From: Methanobrevibacter thaueri
GTDB lineage: Archaea > Methanobacteriota > Methanobacteria > Methanobacteriales > Methanobacteriaceae
Reading direction: 5' to 3'
Length of the DNA stretch: 64,000 nt
Assembly (NCBI RefSeq): GCF_003111625.1
Contig: NZ_MZGS01000027.1
Location: 59,829-123,828 of the forward strand
Below the pieces are notes generated by a model. It did not search any database. It saw only the letters and a list, made by a program, of their open reading frames with translations, and was not told where the DNA came from. A program made the translations under genes and the position numbers. Shown here in pieces: positions 38,173 through 48,682 of the stretch (position 1 is the first letter of the stretch; every line of letters begins with the position of its first letter).

Positions 38173-40017
38173 ATGAAATGTATTATACCAGACACAAGCG
38201 CTGTTATCATAGGTGCAGTGAGCAAAATCATAGAGGAAAGCGACTTGGATTACCCTGAAATCGTTGTGCCTGAAGCAGTCGTTTGTGAACTTGAACACCA
38301 GGCCAATGCCAACCGTTCAGAAGGCCATAAGGGTCTTAAGGAACTTCAAAAGTTACAGGAAATGCAGGATGAGGGCGAATTGGCAATTAGCTTTAAAGGA
38401 AATCGCCCAACAAATTATGACATCAAGTATGCCAAAAGCGGAGAGATAGACAGCATTATCCGTGACGTGGCAAGAAGCGAAATGGGAACCCTGCTGACAA
38501 ATGACAAGGTTCAGGCAGAAACCGCAAAGGCGCAGGGAATACCGGTTTACTATTACAAACAGGAATTTGAACTGAAACCGTTGTCAATCGAGAAATACTT
38601 CGATGATAACACCATGTCCATCCATCTGAAGGAAAATGTCGTTCCGATGGCCAAGAAAGGAATTCCTGGACATATCCAATTTGATGTGCTGAACGAAAAG
38701 ACTCAAAGTTACGGGGAGCTCAAGGAGATAGTTGACGAAATACTTGACAAGGCAAAAAGCGACCCTAAGACATATCTGGAATCCGACAAGGAAGGTTCCT
38801 ATGTTGTTCAGTCAAGGGAATACCGTATTTCAATAGCTTACCCACCGTTTTCCGAAGCCTTGGAAATCACCGCAGTGAGGCCTGTGGCAAACATTGATTT
38901 GGACGAATACCACTTATCCAAGAAATTGCTTGAGCGAATCAGGACAAACGCTGAGGGAATACTGATTTCAGGATCTCCCGGAGCGGGAAAATCCACATTC
39001 GTGCAGGCAATCGGTAAATATTACTCAACCAAACTAAACAAGGTCGTCAAGACAATGGAGTCCCCAAGGGACCTTCAGCTGCCTGACGAGATTACACAAT
39101 ACGCCCCATTGGAAGGCAGCATGGAAAATACCGCTGACGTGCTTTTGCTTGTAAGGCCGGATTACACAATCTATGACGAATTGCGAAAAAACACCGACTT
39201 CAACATATTTGCAGACATGAGGCTCGCAGGTGTCGGAATGATTGGTGTTGTGCATGCGACACGCCCAATTGATGCTATCCAGCGTATCGCCTCAAGGGTG
39301 GAGCTTGGAGTGATTCCATCAATCGTCGATACAAGCATCTACATTGAAAACGGTAAGGTCACAAGCGTCTATGAAACCAAGATGACCGTGAAGGTTCCGA
39401 CCGGAATGAAGGAGGCTGACCTTGCAAGGCCTGTCATTGAGGTTCTTGACTTTGAAACCGGGGAACTCAAAAACGAAATCTACACCTACGGTGAGCAGAC
39501 CATTGTTATGGACATCAATCTGGTAAACGGAAGCTCATCCGAAGGCAGGCACAAGTCTTCCGTGGAAATAATCGCCGAAAAGGAAATTTTAAGGAAAATC
39601 AAAAAGATTCTGCCTAAAAAGGCGAAAGTCGATGTGGAGGTAATCTCCCCTGAAAGGGCAAATATATACATTCCTGAAGAGTTCGTTCCAAAAATAATCG
39701 GCAAGAACGGCAAGAGAATTGCTGAAATTGAGGAAAGCATTGGAATAAGCCTGGGGGTTGAGGTAATCGAGGATAAACCTATAAGCAAGACCCCATTTGA
39801 AGTGGACATACTTCACACCCGCAAGCAGCTGATCCTTCAGCTTGGACGTGACAACGGAAGGAAGAACTTTGATGTTTTAATCAATGGCGATTACCTGTTA
39901 ACCGCAACCACCTCCAAAAAGGGAGAAATCAAGATTAAAAGAGGAATAGAGTTATCCGATTTCATCATTGAAGCACTTGAGATGGGATTGGAGATTACTG
40001 CTGTTCAAAAGATGTGA
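38173..40017 (+). CDS. PIN-domain/KH-domain ATPase (PINA family)
   Basis: 614 aa from ATG 38173, right after the hisI stop. N-terminal PIN nuclease-fold domain (IIPDTSAVIIG, about residues 4-14; to about 135), central PilT-like hexameric ATPase with Walker A SGSPGAGKST (about 271-280), and a KH domain with the IIGKNGKRI GxxG loop (about 512-520). In Sulfolobus the homologue PINA forms a hexamer that drives Holliday-junction migration with Hjc and Hjm. A DNA repair/recombination role is therefore likely. Followed after 4 bp by the TIM-barrel gene. Confidence 0.9.
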   Translation: MKCIIPDTSAVIIGAVSKIIEESDLDYPEIVVPEAVVCELEHQANANRSEGHKGLKELQKLQEMQDEGELAISFKGNRPTNYDIKYAKSGEIDSIIRDVARSEMGTLLTNDKVQAETAKAQGIPVYYYKQEFELKPLSIEKYFDDNTMSIHLKENVVPMAKKGIPGHIQFDVLNEKTQSYGELKEIVDEILDKAKSDPKTYLESDKEGSYVVQSREYRISIAYPPFSEALEITAVRPVANIDLDEYHLSKKLLERIRTNAEGILISGSPGAGKSTFVQAIGKYYSTKLNKVVKTMESPRDLQLPDEITQYAPLEGSMENTADVLLLVRPDYTIYDELRKNTDFNIFADMRLAGVGMIGVVHATRPIDAIQRIASRVELGVIPSIVDTSIYIENGKVTSVYETKMTVKVPTGMKEADLARPVIEVLDFETGELKNEIYTYGEQTIVMDINLVNGSSSEGRHKSSVEIIAEKEILRKIKKILPKKAKVDVEVISPERANIYIPEEFVPKIIGKNGKRIAEIEESIGISLGVEVIEDKPISKTPFEVDILHTRKQLILQLGRDNGRKNFDVLINGDYLLTATTSKKGEIKIKRGIELSDFIIEALEMGLEITAVQKM

Positions 40018-40021
40018 TAAC

Positions 40022-40771
40022 ATGAAAATCGGAGCTTCAACATTAGCCGGAATTGATGACAGTTTGGAAAATGCACTTGAGTTCATTGAAGGTCTTGGCA
40101 TTGATTACGCCGAAATAGTTCATCAATTTCCCACAGAACATATCAATCCGGAAACTTTAGAAAGTTACAGCCTAAAATACACAATCCATGCACCATTCAT
40201 GGACGTAAATATCGCAAGCCCTCAAGATCAAAGCCGTCTGAATTCAATCGAGCAGGTGAAATCATCTATTGACCTCGCAAACAAAATAGATGCCGAGGCT
40301 GTAGTGATTCATCCGGGACTGATTTCATTTTTGGCAAACAAGTATTTCAGGAAAGAGGTTTTTGAAATTGCCAATGCATCCATGATTGAACTTGGAGCTT
40401 ACGGTGATGATTTGGGTGTCTTGACCACATTTGAGAACATGCCCGCATTTGAAAGCATGATTTATGAAAACATGGATGAGCTGAATGAATTCCTCACCGA
40501 CAACAACCTATACATGACATTGGATGTCGGCCATGCCAACCATGTGGGATATTCCGCAGACGACATGATTTTTGATTGCATTAAACACGTACATATGCAT
40601 GATAATTTTGGTGATGATGACGCACACCTACCATTAGGTGAAGGCTCTATTGATTTAAAACGTGTAGTCAACAATCTAGAAAGCAAAAAATATGATGGCA
40701 TCTACATACTCGAAGTAAATGATTACGATTCCATCAAAAAAAGTAATGAGTACATGAAGGAAAACTTCTAG
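40022..40771 (+). CDS. Sugar-phosphate isomerase/epimerase-like TIM barrel (AP-endonuclease 2 family)
   Basis: 249 aa from ATG 40022. KIGASTL strand 1, AVVIHPGL (about residues 98-105), TTFENMP (about 137-143), DVGHANHVGY (about 168-177) and HMHDNFGDDDAHLPLGEGSID (about 192-212) give the His/Glu/Asp metal-binding layout of the xylose-isomerase-like/endonuclease IV superfamily. Whether it acts on a sugar or on abasic DNA cannot be decided from sequence; the DNA-repair neighbours (PINA, Hef) make the second possible. The end overlaps the convergent hef gene by 4 bp. Confidence 0.85.
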   Translation: MKIGASTLAGIDDSLENALEFIEGLGIDYAEIVHQFPTEHINPETLESYSLKYTIHAPFMDVNIASPQDQSRLNSIEQVKSSIDLANKIDAEAVVIHPGLISFLANKYFRKEVFEIANASMIELGAYGDDLGVLTTFENMPAFESMIYENMDELNEFLTDNNLYMTLDVGHANHVGYSADDMIFDCIKHVHMHDNFGDDDAHLPLGEGSIDLKRVVNNLESKKYDGIYILEVNDYDSIKKSNEYMKENF

Positions 40772-43086
40772 AGAAGTTTCTTTTCCTTAATCTCTTTTTT
40801 AAAATAAAGGTATTTTGAATCTAAGACGTTCCTGATATCCTTAGCTGTTTTTTTACCTATTCCCTCAACTTCCTGCAAGTCATTTTCACTGGCATTGAGA
40901 ATATTGCTTACGGTACCGAAATGCAAGAGCAGATTCTTTGCATTAACAGGACCTATATTAGGCAGGGACTCGACAATGAACAGTTGCTGCTCCATTAGAC
41001 TGACAGGTTTCTTATCTGTTCTGATTTGAATAGGAGTCCTTTCACCGTTTTGCTCACGAACGGCAATTCTCTTAATCATTGCGGCGGTGTCCTGTGAATT
41101 CCTGGTTGGAATGATGCTTATGCCAAAGTCTATTGCAATGGAAGCCATTGATCCCCTGATTGCATTCGGATTAATCATCCCGGTGTATAAATCATCCCCC
41201 TCAAGAATCATTATAGGATGCTTGAACTCCTCGGACAATTCCTTGGCCTGCTTGAACAGTCTCTTGTCAACGATTGAGTCCACGAAGTCCTTGGCTGTTT
41301 TCCTCTCAATAGCCACCTCGTCACTTACCTGATAATCGGCAACGGCCATTGAGCGAACCTGTACATCGATCTCCATTTCTGTCAAATGCCTGATTACCTT
41401 GGAGTTTCCCTCACGTGAATCCGCATAGACTACCGGAAAGTCATTTTCCTTTTTAGGCCTGTCAACAACCTTGACCCTCTTTTCATTTTCCATCCTTTCA
41501 ATGGCTGAGGCATTCAACTCCTCCAAAACGACAGGGTCAATCAATTGGTTTTTCATGCGGTCCTCTTTTCTAATGCTTGACCAGTAATAAGCCTCGTCTC
41601 GGGTTCCTTCAGTGATTAAAACCTTTACGCGACCTGTCCTTTTACGACCAGTTCTGCCACGCCTTTGAATCATTCTCACTTCTGAAGGAACAGGCTCATA
41701 TAACACGACCAAATCAACGGCAGGGATGTCTATGCCCTCTTCAGCAACGCTTGTGGATAACAGCACGTCATACTCGCCCATTCTAAATGACTTGATAATG
41801 GCTTTCTGTTGCTTTTGGGTCAGTCCTTTTTTACCGTCTTTAGCGGCCTGACCAAAGAATTGCGCTGATTTTATTCCTTCCTTCTCGAGCTTTTGATGAA
41901 TCATGTCAAGGGTGTCCCTATATTGGGTGAAGACTATTATCTTGGATGCTGATTCGTCGCTTTTATCTTCAAAACGTTCTGTGGTCAGCTTGCTTTGGCC
42001 ATTATCACCCAATTCCTGTTTGAGTATTTTAGTAATCTCATGTAGCTTAGGATGTTCCAGACCACTCTTTTCGGCCTTTCTGGCCAGCTTGACCGCTCGT
42101 CCAAAATTATCATCAAGCATCAGTGACTTGGCGGCCTTGGTCTGTTTCTTGCGCAGCCTTCCGACATACCTGTTGAATGTATTGACACCCTGGGTCTCAA
42201 TCAGCTCCTGGGCATGCTGAATGTTGATGACTGCAGTTAAGATGGAAATTGCATGGAAGAGCTCCTTATCCGGATTGGTTGACCTTGCAATCTCTCCTTG
42301 AATGCGGCCTCTTGCCTTCAGTATATCAACCTTATTTACGGAAACGGTCTTGATGACGCCCATATTCTTTAGGGCCTTGAGCCTTACCTTCAGTGATTTG
42401 TCAATATATTCCTTGATTTTGGCAAGTTCAGTGCCCATCTTCACCTTAACCCATTCGATTTCAACAGGGTTGAAGTATGGCTTCACGTCAACATCGTCCT
42501 CTGTCTTGACGACAATGTTTTGGATGTAAAGGTTTTCGCACACTTCCTTGATTTTATACTTATCGGAACCTGGTGAAGCTGTCAAACCTAAAATTAAGTT
42601 AAAATTGGATTCCTGAACATATCTTGATGCCAGATAGACATATGAATAGGACCCGACACCGTGATGGCATTCGTCGAAAACGATTAGGGAAACGTTGCTC
42701 AAATCATATCTGCCGTTCAGCAAGTCTGATTCCACGGTTTGTGGAGTGGCGGATATTATCCTTGACTCTTCCCATCTCTTGATTCTCTCATCGGTCTTGA
42801 CGGCACCTGTTATTGATGTGCAGGGAAGGGTTATGAATTCCTTAAAGCTTTCCTCATGCTGTATTGCCAATGGCTTTGATGGAGCCAAAACCAGCACCTT
42901 TGAGTTTTTTACCTTATTCAATCTGTCGGCAGCCACAAGGATGGCCACGATTGTCTTACCTAAAGCGGTCGGTGCAACAACCATGGTGTTTCCCTTCTTC
43001 AAGACGTCCCCCGCAAGAATCTGCTGATATAATCTTGATTCGATTGCATCCTTTTTCAACAGTGGATGATTAATGTAGCTTGCCAT
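40768..43086 (-). CDS. hef: Hef helicase/nuclease
   Basis: 772 aa. SF2 helicase with Walker A APTALGKT (about residues 38-45), DEAH-like FDECHHG (about 133-139) and motif VI QRRGRTGRKRTG (about 471-482). It continues into an XPF-type nuclease domain with the ERKTAKDFVDSI active-site motif (about 588-599) and C-terminal helix-hairpin-helix repeats (NIGPVNAKNLLLHFG; EGIGKKTAKDIR). It acts on stalled forks and flap or fork structures with PCNA. Full-length two-domain form as in other euryarchaea. Confidence 0.96.
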   Translation of the reverse strand: MASYINHPLLKKDAIESRLYQQILAGDVLKKGNTMVVAPTALGKTIVAILVAADRLNKVKNSKVLVLAPSKPLAIQHEESFKEFITLPCTSITGAVKTDERIKRWEESRIISATPQTVESDLLNGRYDLSNVSLIVFDECHHGVGSYSYVYLASRYVQESNFNLILGLTASPGSDKYKIKEVCENLYIQNIVVKTEDDVDVKPYFNPVEIEWVKVKMGTELAKIKEYIDKSLKVRLKALKNMGVIKTVSVNKVDILKARGRIQGEIARSTNPDKELFHAISILTAVINIQHAQELIETQGVNTFNRYVGRLRKKQTKAAKSLMLDDNFGRAVKLARKAEKSGLEHPKLHEITKILKQELGDNGQSKLTTERFEDKSDESASKIIVFTQYRDTLDMIHQKLEKEGIKSAQFFGQAAKDGKKGLTQKQQKAIIKSFRMGEYDVLLSTSVAEEGIDIPAVDLVVLYEPVPSEVRMIQRRGRTGRKRTGRVKVLITEGTRDEAYYWSSIRKEDRMKNQLIDPVVLEELNASAIERMENEKRVKVVDRPKKENDFPVVYADSREGNSKVIRHLTEMEIDVQVRSMAVADYQVSDEVAIERKTAKDFVDSIVDKRLFKQAKELSEEFKHPIMILEGDDLYTGMINPNAIRGSMASIAIDFGISIIPTRNSQDTAAMIKRIAVREQNGERTPIQIRTDKKPVSLMEQQLFIVESLPNIGPVNAKNLLLHFGTVSNILNASENDLQEVEGIGKKTAKDIRNVLDSKYLYFKKEIKEKKLL

Positions 43087-43183
43087 ATTCTAAACCCTTA
43101 AACTTTATATTTTAATATTAAACTTAAGTCTTATTAATATGTTGAGAGAGAGCATTTGAAAAGTAATAAAAATAGAAAATGGA

Positions 43184-44692
43184 TTATAATTCAAAAATCA
43201 CTGATTTGAATTTGGTGGCCGCTTCGCCAATGGCTATCACCATTTCACAATCCAAGTTTAATGCCTTTATCAGACCATCACGAACTTCCTCTTGTGAAGC
43301 GCCCAATGTTCCGGTTTTCTTGAAGTCGCTGATATGGTTCAGGAAAATCCTGTCGTTCAGCTTAGGATTGTCCTCCAGCTTCTCGATGGCAATCTTGTGG
43401 GACGCCACTGATGCCGGGACGATGAATTTTGAGAACTTCAAGACGCTGTTGAATATGCCTAAATCTCCAGGATAGCCTGATTCGGACGATACAGTAATGA
43501 CAGTGGTAAAGTCTCCGAATAGCTTCTTGAATTCCTTCAATACGGTTTCAACGCCTGCAGGATTATGGGCATAATCGACAAAGATGTCCTTGCCCTTCAC
43601 TTTTGCAACCTCTTCCATTCTTCCGCTCACGCCGGTGAAGCTTGCAACTGAAGGCAAAATCTTGTCATAAGGCAAATCCAGAAACTTGTGTGCCGCTATT
43701 ATGACACCTATCAGATTGTAAACATTATGAAGACCGTCCACGCCCATCTTCACGGTAAGTTTCTCATCGGGAGTGTGCAAGTCGAATGTTCTGTTTTTCA
43801 AATCCACATTTGTTGCAATATAGTCCACCTGCGGAGTGGTTATTCCACATTGGCAGAAGTAGTAGCCGCAGCCTGAAATTATTTCCTTAACGGCGATTTC
43901 CCTTCCGCAGACACATTCCTTCATTCCGACTGAATCTGGCAACTCATCGACACCGAAGGTTATGACCTCGCCCTTATAGTCCAGTTCACGCAGCAATCCC
44001 ATGATTGTAGGGTCCTGACCGTTTACAATCAGTGTCTTGCCGTCCAGTTCCTTAATGAATTCGGCTTTAACATTAGCATAATCCATGAAGCTTCCAAGGT
44101 CGTTCAGGTGGTCGGGTGTGATGTTTGTGATTACCCCTCCGGTCATGGAAGTGTTCTTGACAACCCTTCCGACTGTTCCGGGAACGCCGAATGTTCCGAC
44201 TTCCAATATTCCAACATCACCGTCCAATCTGGATTGAAGGATTGGGATGAACTCCGCATTGCCCTGCATGCCTTCAAGGTCATGTTCGCATGGCTTTATT
44301 CCATTGTCGTAGGCTATCTTTTTAAGCAATGTTGTTGAGGTTGTCTTGCCGTTTGTGCCTGTAATTCCAAATACCGGCTTTTCCGGCTTGATCATTTCAA
44401 TAATATCATATAATTCTAAAATCGGCTTGTCACAGTTTTTCAATACGTCAGAATCCTTTGGCAGGCTTGCCGGTGGGATAATGTAATCTGATTTTTTAAA
44501 GAACGCTTCAGGAGTCTTTCCATAGAACACGTCTATGTCATATCCTTCCAGGGATTTTGCGAAACGGCAATCTTTTTTAAATGACAAATCGGTTCCTATT
44601 ACGTTGTATCCTCTTTGCTTCAGTATCCTTGCTATTAAATTTCCGTTTGCTCCGCAAACTCCAATAACCCCAAAGGTGTCATTTTTATTCAT
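43184..44692 (-). CDS. Mur-ligase-like protein with Cys-rich zinc-ribbon-like insert (pseudomurein type)
   Basis: 502 aa from ATG 44692 (GGGGAG upstream), overlapping the end of the previous gene by 8 bp. A Rossmann N-domain (VCGANGNLIARIL) is followed by Walker A TGTNGKTTST (about 111-120), NITPDHL (about 190-196) and C-terminal DYAHNPAG (about 361-368). A cysteine-rich insert (C260, C262, C275, C280, C282) recalls the zinc ribbon of MurT-type ligases. In Methanobacteriales such paired Mur ligases are assigned to pseudomurein peptide synthesis. The exact amino acid added cannot be told from sequence. Confidence 0.85.
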   Translation of the reverse strand: MNKNDTFGVIGVCGANGNLIARILKQRGYNVIGTDLSFKKDCRFAKSLEGYDIDVFYGKTPEAFFKKSDYIIPPASLPKDSDVLKNCDKPILELYDIIEMIKPEKPVFGITGTNGKTTSTTLLKKIAYDNGIKPCEHDLEGMQGNAEFIPILQSRLDGDVGILEVGTFGVPGTVGRVVKNTSMTGGVITNITPDHLNDLGSFMDYANVKAEFIKELDGKTLIVNGQDPTIMGLLRELDYKGEVITFGVDELPDSVGMKECVCGREIAVKEIISGCGYYFCQCGITTPQVDYIATNVDLKNRTFDLHTPDEKLTVKMGVDGLHNVYNLIGVIIAAHKFLDLPYDKILPSVASFTGVSGRMEEVAKVKGKDIFVDYAHNPAGVETVLKEFKKLFGDFTTVITVSSESGYPGDLGIFNSVLKFSKFIVPASVASHKIAIEKLEDNPKLNDRIFLNHISDFKKTGTLGASQEEVRDGLIKALNLDCEMVIAIGEAATKFKSVIFEL

Positions 44693-46070
44693 ATTTTTTG
44701 CTCCCCTTTTCAAGCCCTTTCATGATCTTGTCGACTGTGGTTAGCCTGTCGTATGCTATAAGAGGACCCATGTGCAGTATTATGTCTCCAGGCTTGGAGT
44801 ACTTGAAGGTCTCTTCAGCGGCGATTTCAATGTTTTCGACAGCGACCTTCTCGATTTTCGGATTTGTTATGGCGTCAAGTATTTCCTGAGCCGCTTCCAT
44901 CTCCACTTCCTGTGTCACCTCATTGAATCCGCTTGCAATTACTGTCTTGATGTCATAGTTGCTGACCAGTTCACCAACCTCCGCCTTGTCTCTGACGGAC
45001 AGTGTGTCGAAATGGTCAAGGAATAAAACCACACTTTCGTCCTTGAAGTAGTCAAGGGTGATTTTCATTCCATCATATAAGAATGCTGAGTCTAAGATTA
45101 CCTTTCTTCCATTATAGTTGCCCACATCCTCCATGTGTGCAGGCAAGCCCTTAAACTCTGTTAATGCGTCAATAATATCTTCCTTTTTAACCCCGTAAGT
45201 CAATGCCACAGCACTTGCCGCCACTGAATTTTCGAAAAAGTAGCTCATCATGTGGAACGGGGTGGTGAAGGAATCGTCTTCATATTCAATGGTCAATGAC
45301 TTGTCGCCGACAGTGCCCTTGAAATCGACATCCTCATCCAATGCGTAATACAGGGCATCACCCCTTTTGGGAGCGATGATGTCACGACATGAATTGTTTG
45401 CGATGAATGTCTCGCTCATGGCCTCAAGGACAAGCTTGCGTTGCTGGTACAATTCAAGTGAACCGCCGAATTCGGACAGGTGGTCCTCAGCAACATTTGT
45501 TAAAAGGCCCATCTTAATGTTCAGTCTGTTTAAAAGACCGATTGTTCCATGAGGAAGTTCAAAAATAGCTATGTCACAATCCTGTGCCTTTCCTTTAACT
45601 ATCCCATCAATGATTGCTTCTGAAACCAAATTATTCACCAGGGATGAGCAGGACCATACGTTATATCCGGCCTGCTTGAACAGGCTTGTTGTGATAAATG
45701 TGGTTGTGGTCTTTCCCATGGTTCCTGTGATGCCTATGATGTCAACAGGAATCAAATCGTTAACCATCTTGGAGAATTCCTCGTTAGTCAGGACTTTTAA
45801 ATCTGAATCCTTGATTTTTTGAGCGATTGGAGCGGTTTCAGGTAGAGTAGGAGGCATGTAAACGGCTTCAAACCCTTCAACTGAAGGGTCCTTATTGGCC
45901 ATGTCTAACTTAACGCCTTCCTTTTCCATTTCAATTAAACTTCTTTGAAACTCTATCTTGAACTCTGAAATATCTTTTAAATCAGTTATTACAACGCTAT
46001 GGCCCAAATAATTAAGCAATCTTGCAACAGGCCTACTAGCATTTCCTGCACCAACAACTAAATAATTCAT
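44685..46070 (-). CDS. Mur-ligase-like protein, pseudomurein type
   Basis: 461 aa. N-terminal glycine loop VVGAGNASRPVARLL (about residues 4-18), Walker A GTMGKTTTT (about 114-122), VAEDHLSEFGG (about 193-203) and a C-terminal LILHMGPL-like segment. It forms an operon with the second Mur ligase. Known context: methanogens with pseudomurein carry several Mur ligase homologues that build the UDP-bound peptide. The P-loop middle residue Met (GTMGKT instead of GTNGKT) marks it as divergent from bacterial MurC-F. Confidence 0.85.
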   Translation of the reverse strand: MNYLVVGAGNASRPVARLLNYLGHSVVITDLKDISEFKIEFQRSLIEMEKEGVKLDMANKDPSVEGFEAVYMPPTLPETAPIAQKIKDSDLKVLTNEEFSKMVNDLIPVDIIGITGTMGKTTTTFITTSLFKQAGYNVWSCSSLVNNLVSEAIIDGIVKGKAQDCDIAIFELPHGTIGLLNRLNIKMGLLTNVAEDHLSEFGGSLELYQQRKLVLEAMSETFIANNSCRDIIAPKRGDALYYALDEDVDFKGTVGDKSLTIEYEDDSFTTPFHMMSYFFENSVAASAVALTYGVKKEDIIDALTEFKGLPAHMEDVGNYNGRKVILDSAFLYDGMKITLDYFKDESVVLFLDHFDTLSVRDKAEVGELVSNYDIKTVIASGFNEVTQEVEMEAAQEILDAITNPKIEKVAVENIEIAAEETFKYSKPGDIILHMGPLIAYDRLTTVDKIMKGLEKGSKKYE

Positions 46071-46158
46071 AAAAAAGCCTTCCTAACAATTCCTAAATAT
46101 AATATAGTTTTCATTAAATTTAAAGTTTAATTTTTGAAAAAAAGAAATAATAGAAAAA

Positions 46159-47355
46159 CTATTCGAATTGAATAAGATTTTCTACATCGTTGTAGACAAC
46201 ATCAAGTCCGCACATTGACGGAACATAGTTTGCTGCCTTTGCTGAATTCACACCGATGACTTCAAAGCCCATCTCTTCAATAGGAGCCACAACCATACAT
46301 GTGTCACATACAACGTTTCCGCCTGCGCTTTCGATTATCTGGGTGTAGCCCATTCTGTCAGCTGTTGCCTTGACGCTGACTGATGTGCAAATCCATAATT
46401 TATTTTTAATGGTTTTTCCTTGAACGATAGTTGCCACTTGCTTAATTTCCTCAAGTGATGCATGAGGACATCCGAGACAAATCAAATCAGGTGTCTTGTC
46501 GGTGGTTGTTAATTTTTGACGGGTTTCATTGATTTCCTTCTCGCCAATGAACATCAAGTCTTCAACATCCGCCTCACCGGCAATGTCAAATTCAGGGGTT
46601 ACGTTCTCAACATGATAGAGAGCCACTGAACCTGAGGATGCAAGCGCTGCACCAAGTGTCTTTAAATCGTTGTTGTTTGGAGTGTTCTGTAGCTTGAAGT
46701 ATGGTACGCCACTGCCGACAGCTTTACCGATAATGTAACCCAAAGCACCGAAATCAGCGCCTTTTAACTCGGTAGACACATTAACAACAAGATTAGCCTT
46801 TCTGTTTTGCTCCAGATGGAATCCATATAAAGGAGTTTTACCAACAATGGCCGCTGCAAGTGCCGCAGGACCTCCTTCACGATTGGTACGAGCTCCAATT
46901 ACGGAATTGACATAAGCAACAGCAGATGATTCGGACCATGAAACATGATCCCTGAATCTTGGAACATTACCAACCAAATAAGGAGTGCAAGTACAGGTTT
47001 TTGCAATTCCAAGATTTGCATATGCGTCCACAATCTTGTTTTGCTTGATTGCAAAATACTCAGGAAATCCCAATTCCTCCCAATTGTCCAAGTCGGTTCC
47101 CGGAGGATTTAGTGAAGCGTTGATTGTCGCTTTTCCAGAGTCGTCTTGAGCCAAATCTTCAAGATATTCTAAACCAGCATCTCCAATTGTCTTATAAGAA
47201 ACACCAGATACTTGTGCTGAGGTAATGTCAACCAGTTTGGAAGCTCCGTAAATGTCACCCAAGGCGACAAGGATGTCCATACTTTTTCTTATGGTTTCCC
47301 CGTATTCCCCATCACACATTTCCTGTTCTTTTTTTGTCAAAAACATATTAATCAT
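46159..47355 (-). CDS. Aconitase X large subunit, probable phosphomevalonate dehydratase large subunit
   Basis: 398 aa. [17 protein letters not shown]-terminus, [12 protein letters not shown] (about residues 120-131) and CLGCPHAS (about 301-308) supply the AcnX conserved cysteines, and [11 protein letters not shown] is near the C-terminus. Archaeal AcnX proteins of this type dehydrate 5-phosphomevalonate in the archaeal mevalonate pathway to isoprenoids, together with a small swivel subunit that is not in this window. The ATG at 47346, giving MFLTKKEQ, is as likely as 47355, because the upstream recJ-like gene stops at 47348. Confidence 0.85.
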   Translation of the reverse strand: MINMFLTKKEQEMCDGEYGETIRKSMDILVALGDIYGASKLVDITSAQVSGVSYKTIGDAGLEYLEDLAQDDSGKATINASLNPPGTDLDNWEELGFPEYFAIKQNKIVDAYANLGIAKTCTCTPYLVGNVPRFRDHVSWSESSAVAYVNSVIGARTNREGGPAALAAAIVGKTPLYGFHLEQNRKANLVVNVSTELKGADFGALGYIIGKAVGSGVPYFKLQNTPNNNDLKTLGAALASSGSVALYHVENVTPEFDIAGEADVEDLMFIGEKEINETRQKLTTTDKTPDLICLGCPHASLEEIKQVATIVQGKTIKNKLWICTSVSVKATADRMGYTQIIESAGGNVVCDTCMVVAPIEEMGFEVIGVNSAKAANYVPSMCGLDVVYNDVENLIQFE

Positions 47356-48682
47356 TATTTAATTGGTATTCAACCATTTCGTCCACTAAATGTAAGAAGT
47401 TGTCTTTAGCCTCATATGGAATCATTGCGCCCGCAGCAATGTCGTGACCTCCACCAGTACCGTTGAAGTTGTTTGAGGAGTCCTGCAGGGCCTTGCCCAG
47501 GTTCACTCCACGGTCAACCATCTCACGGGTGGTTCTTCCTGAAATCTTGATGTCTCTGTGAAGACGTGAAAGACCGATGACAGGTTTTGAATTGTCCAGC
47601 AATTCGACTGACAGTCCGATGCTTGCAATGGTTCCCATCACGGATTTCAATACCTTGTCTTCTGAGTACAGGTATTGGATGGCATTCAATTGCTGTGCAC
47701 CTTCACGTTTAATCCATTCAAGTCCTCTGACGATTTGGTCACGGTATTGGCGTTGCAGCCTTAAGGCAGCGTCCAATGCCTGATCCTTTTCTCCAAGGGC
47801 GATGCTTAAACCCAAACCCTGTTTCTTGTTCTTGCCGCACGCATCAAGAATGTATGAATATTCTTCCAAGTCGCGCAATAGCGGAACTTCCTTAGGAACT
47901 GTATAGCAGTCCCCGAAAATGTCAGGGTTTATTTCTATGAGCGCATCCTTCAAGAGATCCTTCTCCTCATCCTCAAGGTCTGTGAACTTTATTCCGTAGG
48001 ACAGGCCTCTCTTTTCCAGAAATTCCTGTGCGCCCTCTAAATCTCCACTGATTCCAGGCAATGGTGGTGAAAAAGTGTAAGCAAGGGATTTGAAAATAGG
48101 TTCTGATGCCTTGGAAACTATTTTTAAGCCTTCGTGAATTTCAACAACTCCACTTTCCATTGCATCGCCAAGTATGGTACTGTTAACTCCAGTGAACCCG
48201 CCTTGACCTTGCATATCCCCAAATGCACCAATGAGTGCAAAGTGAGCCAAGTGTTTCTTGTCCAAGTCACGAACAGCCAGGTAAGCTGAACCTGCACCAC
48301 ACAAATCCTTACTTCCGTCAATGCCGAAAAGGTGAGGGTTAATGTGAACCACATTACTCTCAGCTTCTGTGTCATTGACCTGGTGGTGGTCAGCAACTAT
48401 AACATCATGCTTGTAGGTGTTGAATTCCTTTATGAACGGACTTCCCATGTCTGAGAAGATAAACAAATCATACTTTTCACTTCGAAGCTGATTTACCATA
48501 TCTTCCTTGAGACGTGGAATTATTGTTGTGTGGAACTGAACGTCTTCCTCTTTTAGAGCATTAGCTATAACTGCTGCCGCTGAAATTCCATCAGCGTCGT
48601 TATGAGAAATTAATCTGATAACACTATCCTTTTCAATATGCTCCTTAAGCATATTTGTGGCTTCGCTAGCCCTATTTAACAA
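47348..48682 (-). CDS. Archaeal RecJ-like DHH exonuclease
   Basis: About 444 aa from TTG 48682; the frame extends to GTG 48736, but that would overlap rpsO by 65 bp, and ATG 48652 is another option. [12 protein letters not shown] (D-motif), DHHQ (the DHH signature) and the C-terminal [12 protein letters not shown] of the DHHA1 domain are present. Archaeal RecJ relatives are single-strand exonucleases; some associate with the CMG/GINS complex. It directly follows rpsO in the same direction, a conserved pairing in euryarchaea. Confidence 0.9.
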   Translation of the reverse strand: MLNRASEATNMLKEHIEKDSVIRLISHNDADGISAAAVIANALKEEDVQFHTTIIPRLKEDMVNQLRSEKYDLFIFSDMGSPFIKEFNTYKHDVIVADHHQVNDTEAESNVVHINPHLFGIDGSKDLCGAGSAYLAVRDLDKKHLAHFALIGAFGDMQGQGGFTGVNSTILGDAMESGVVEIHEGLKIVSKASEPIFKSLAYTFSPPLPGISGDLEGAQEFLEKRGLSYGIKFTDLEDEEKDLLKDALIEINPDIFGDCYTVPKEVPLLRDLEEYSYILDACGKNKKQGLGLSIALGEKDQALDAALRLQRQYRDQIVRGLEWIKREGAQQLNAIQYLYSEDKVLKSVMGTIASIGLSVELLDNSKPVIGLSRLHRDIKISGRTTREMVDRGVNLGKALQDSSNNFNGTGGGHDIAAGAMIPYEAKDNFLHLVDEMVEYQLNND

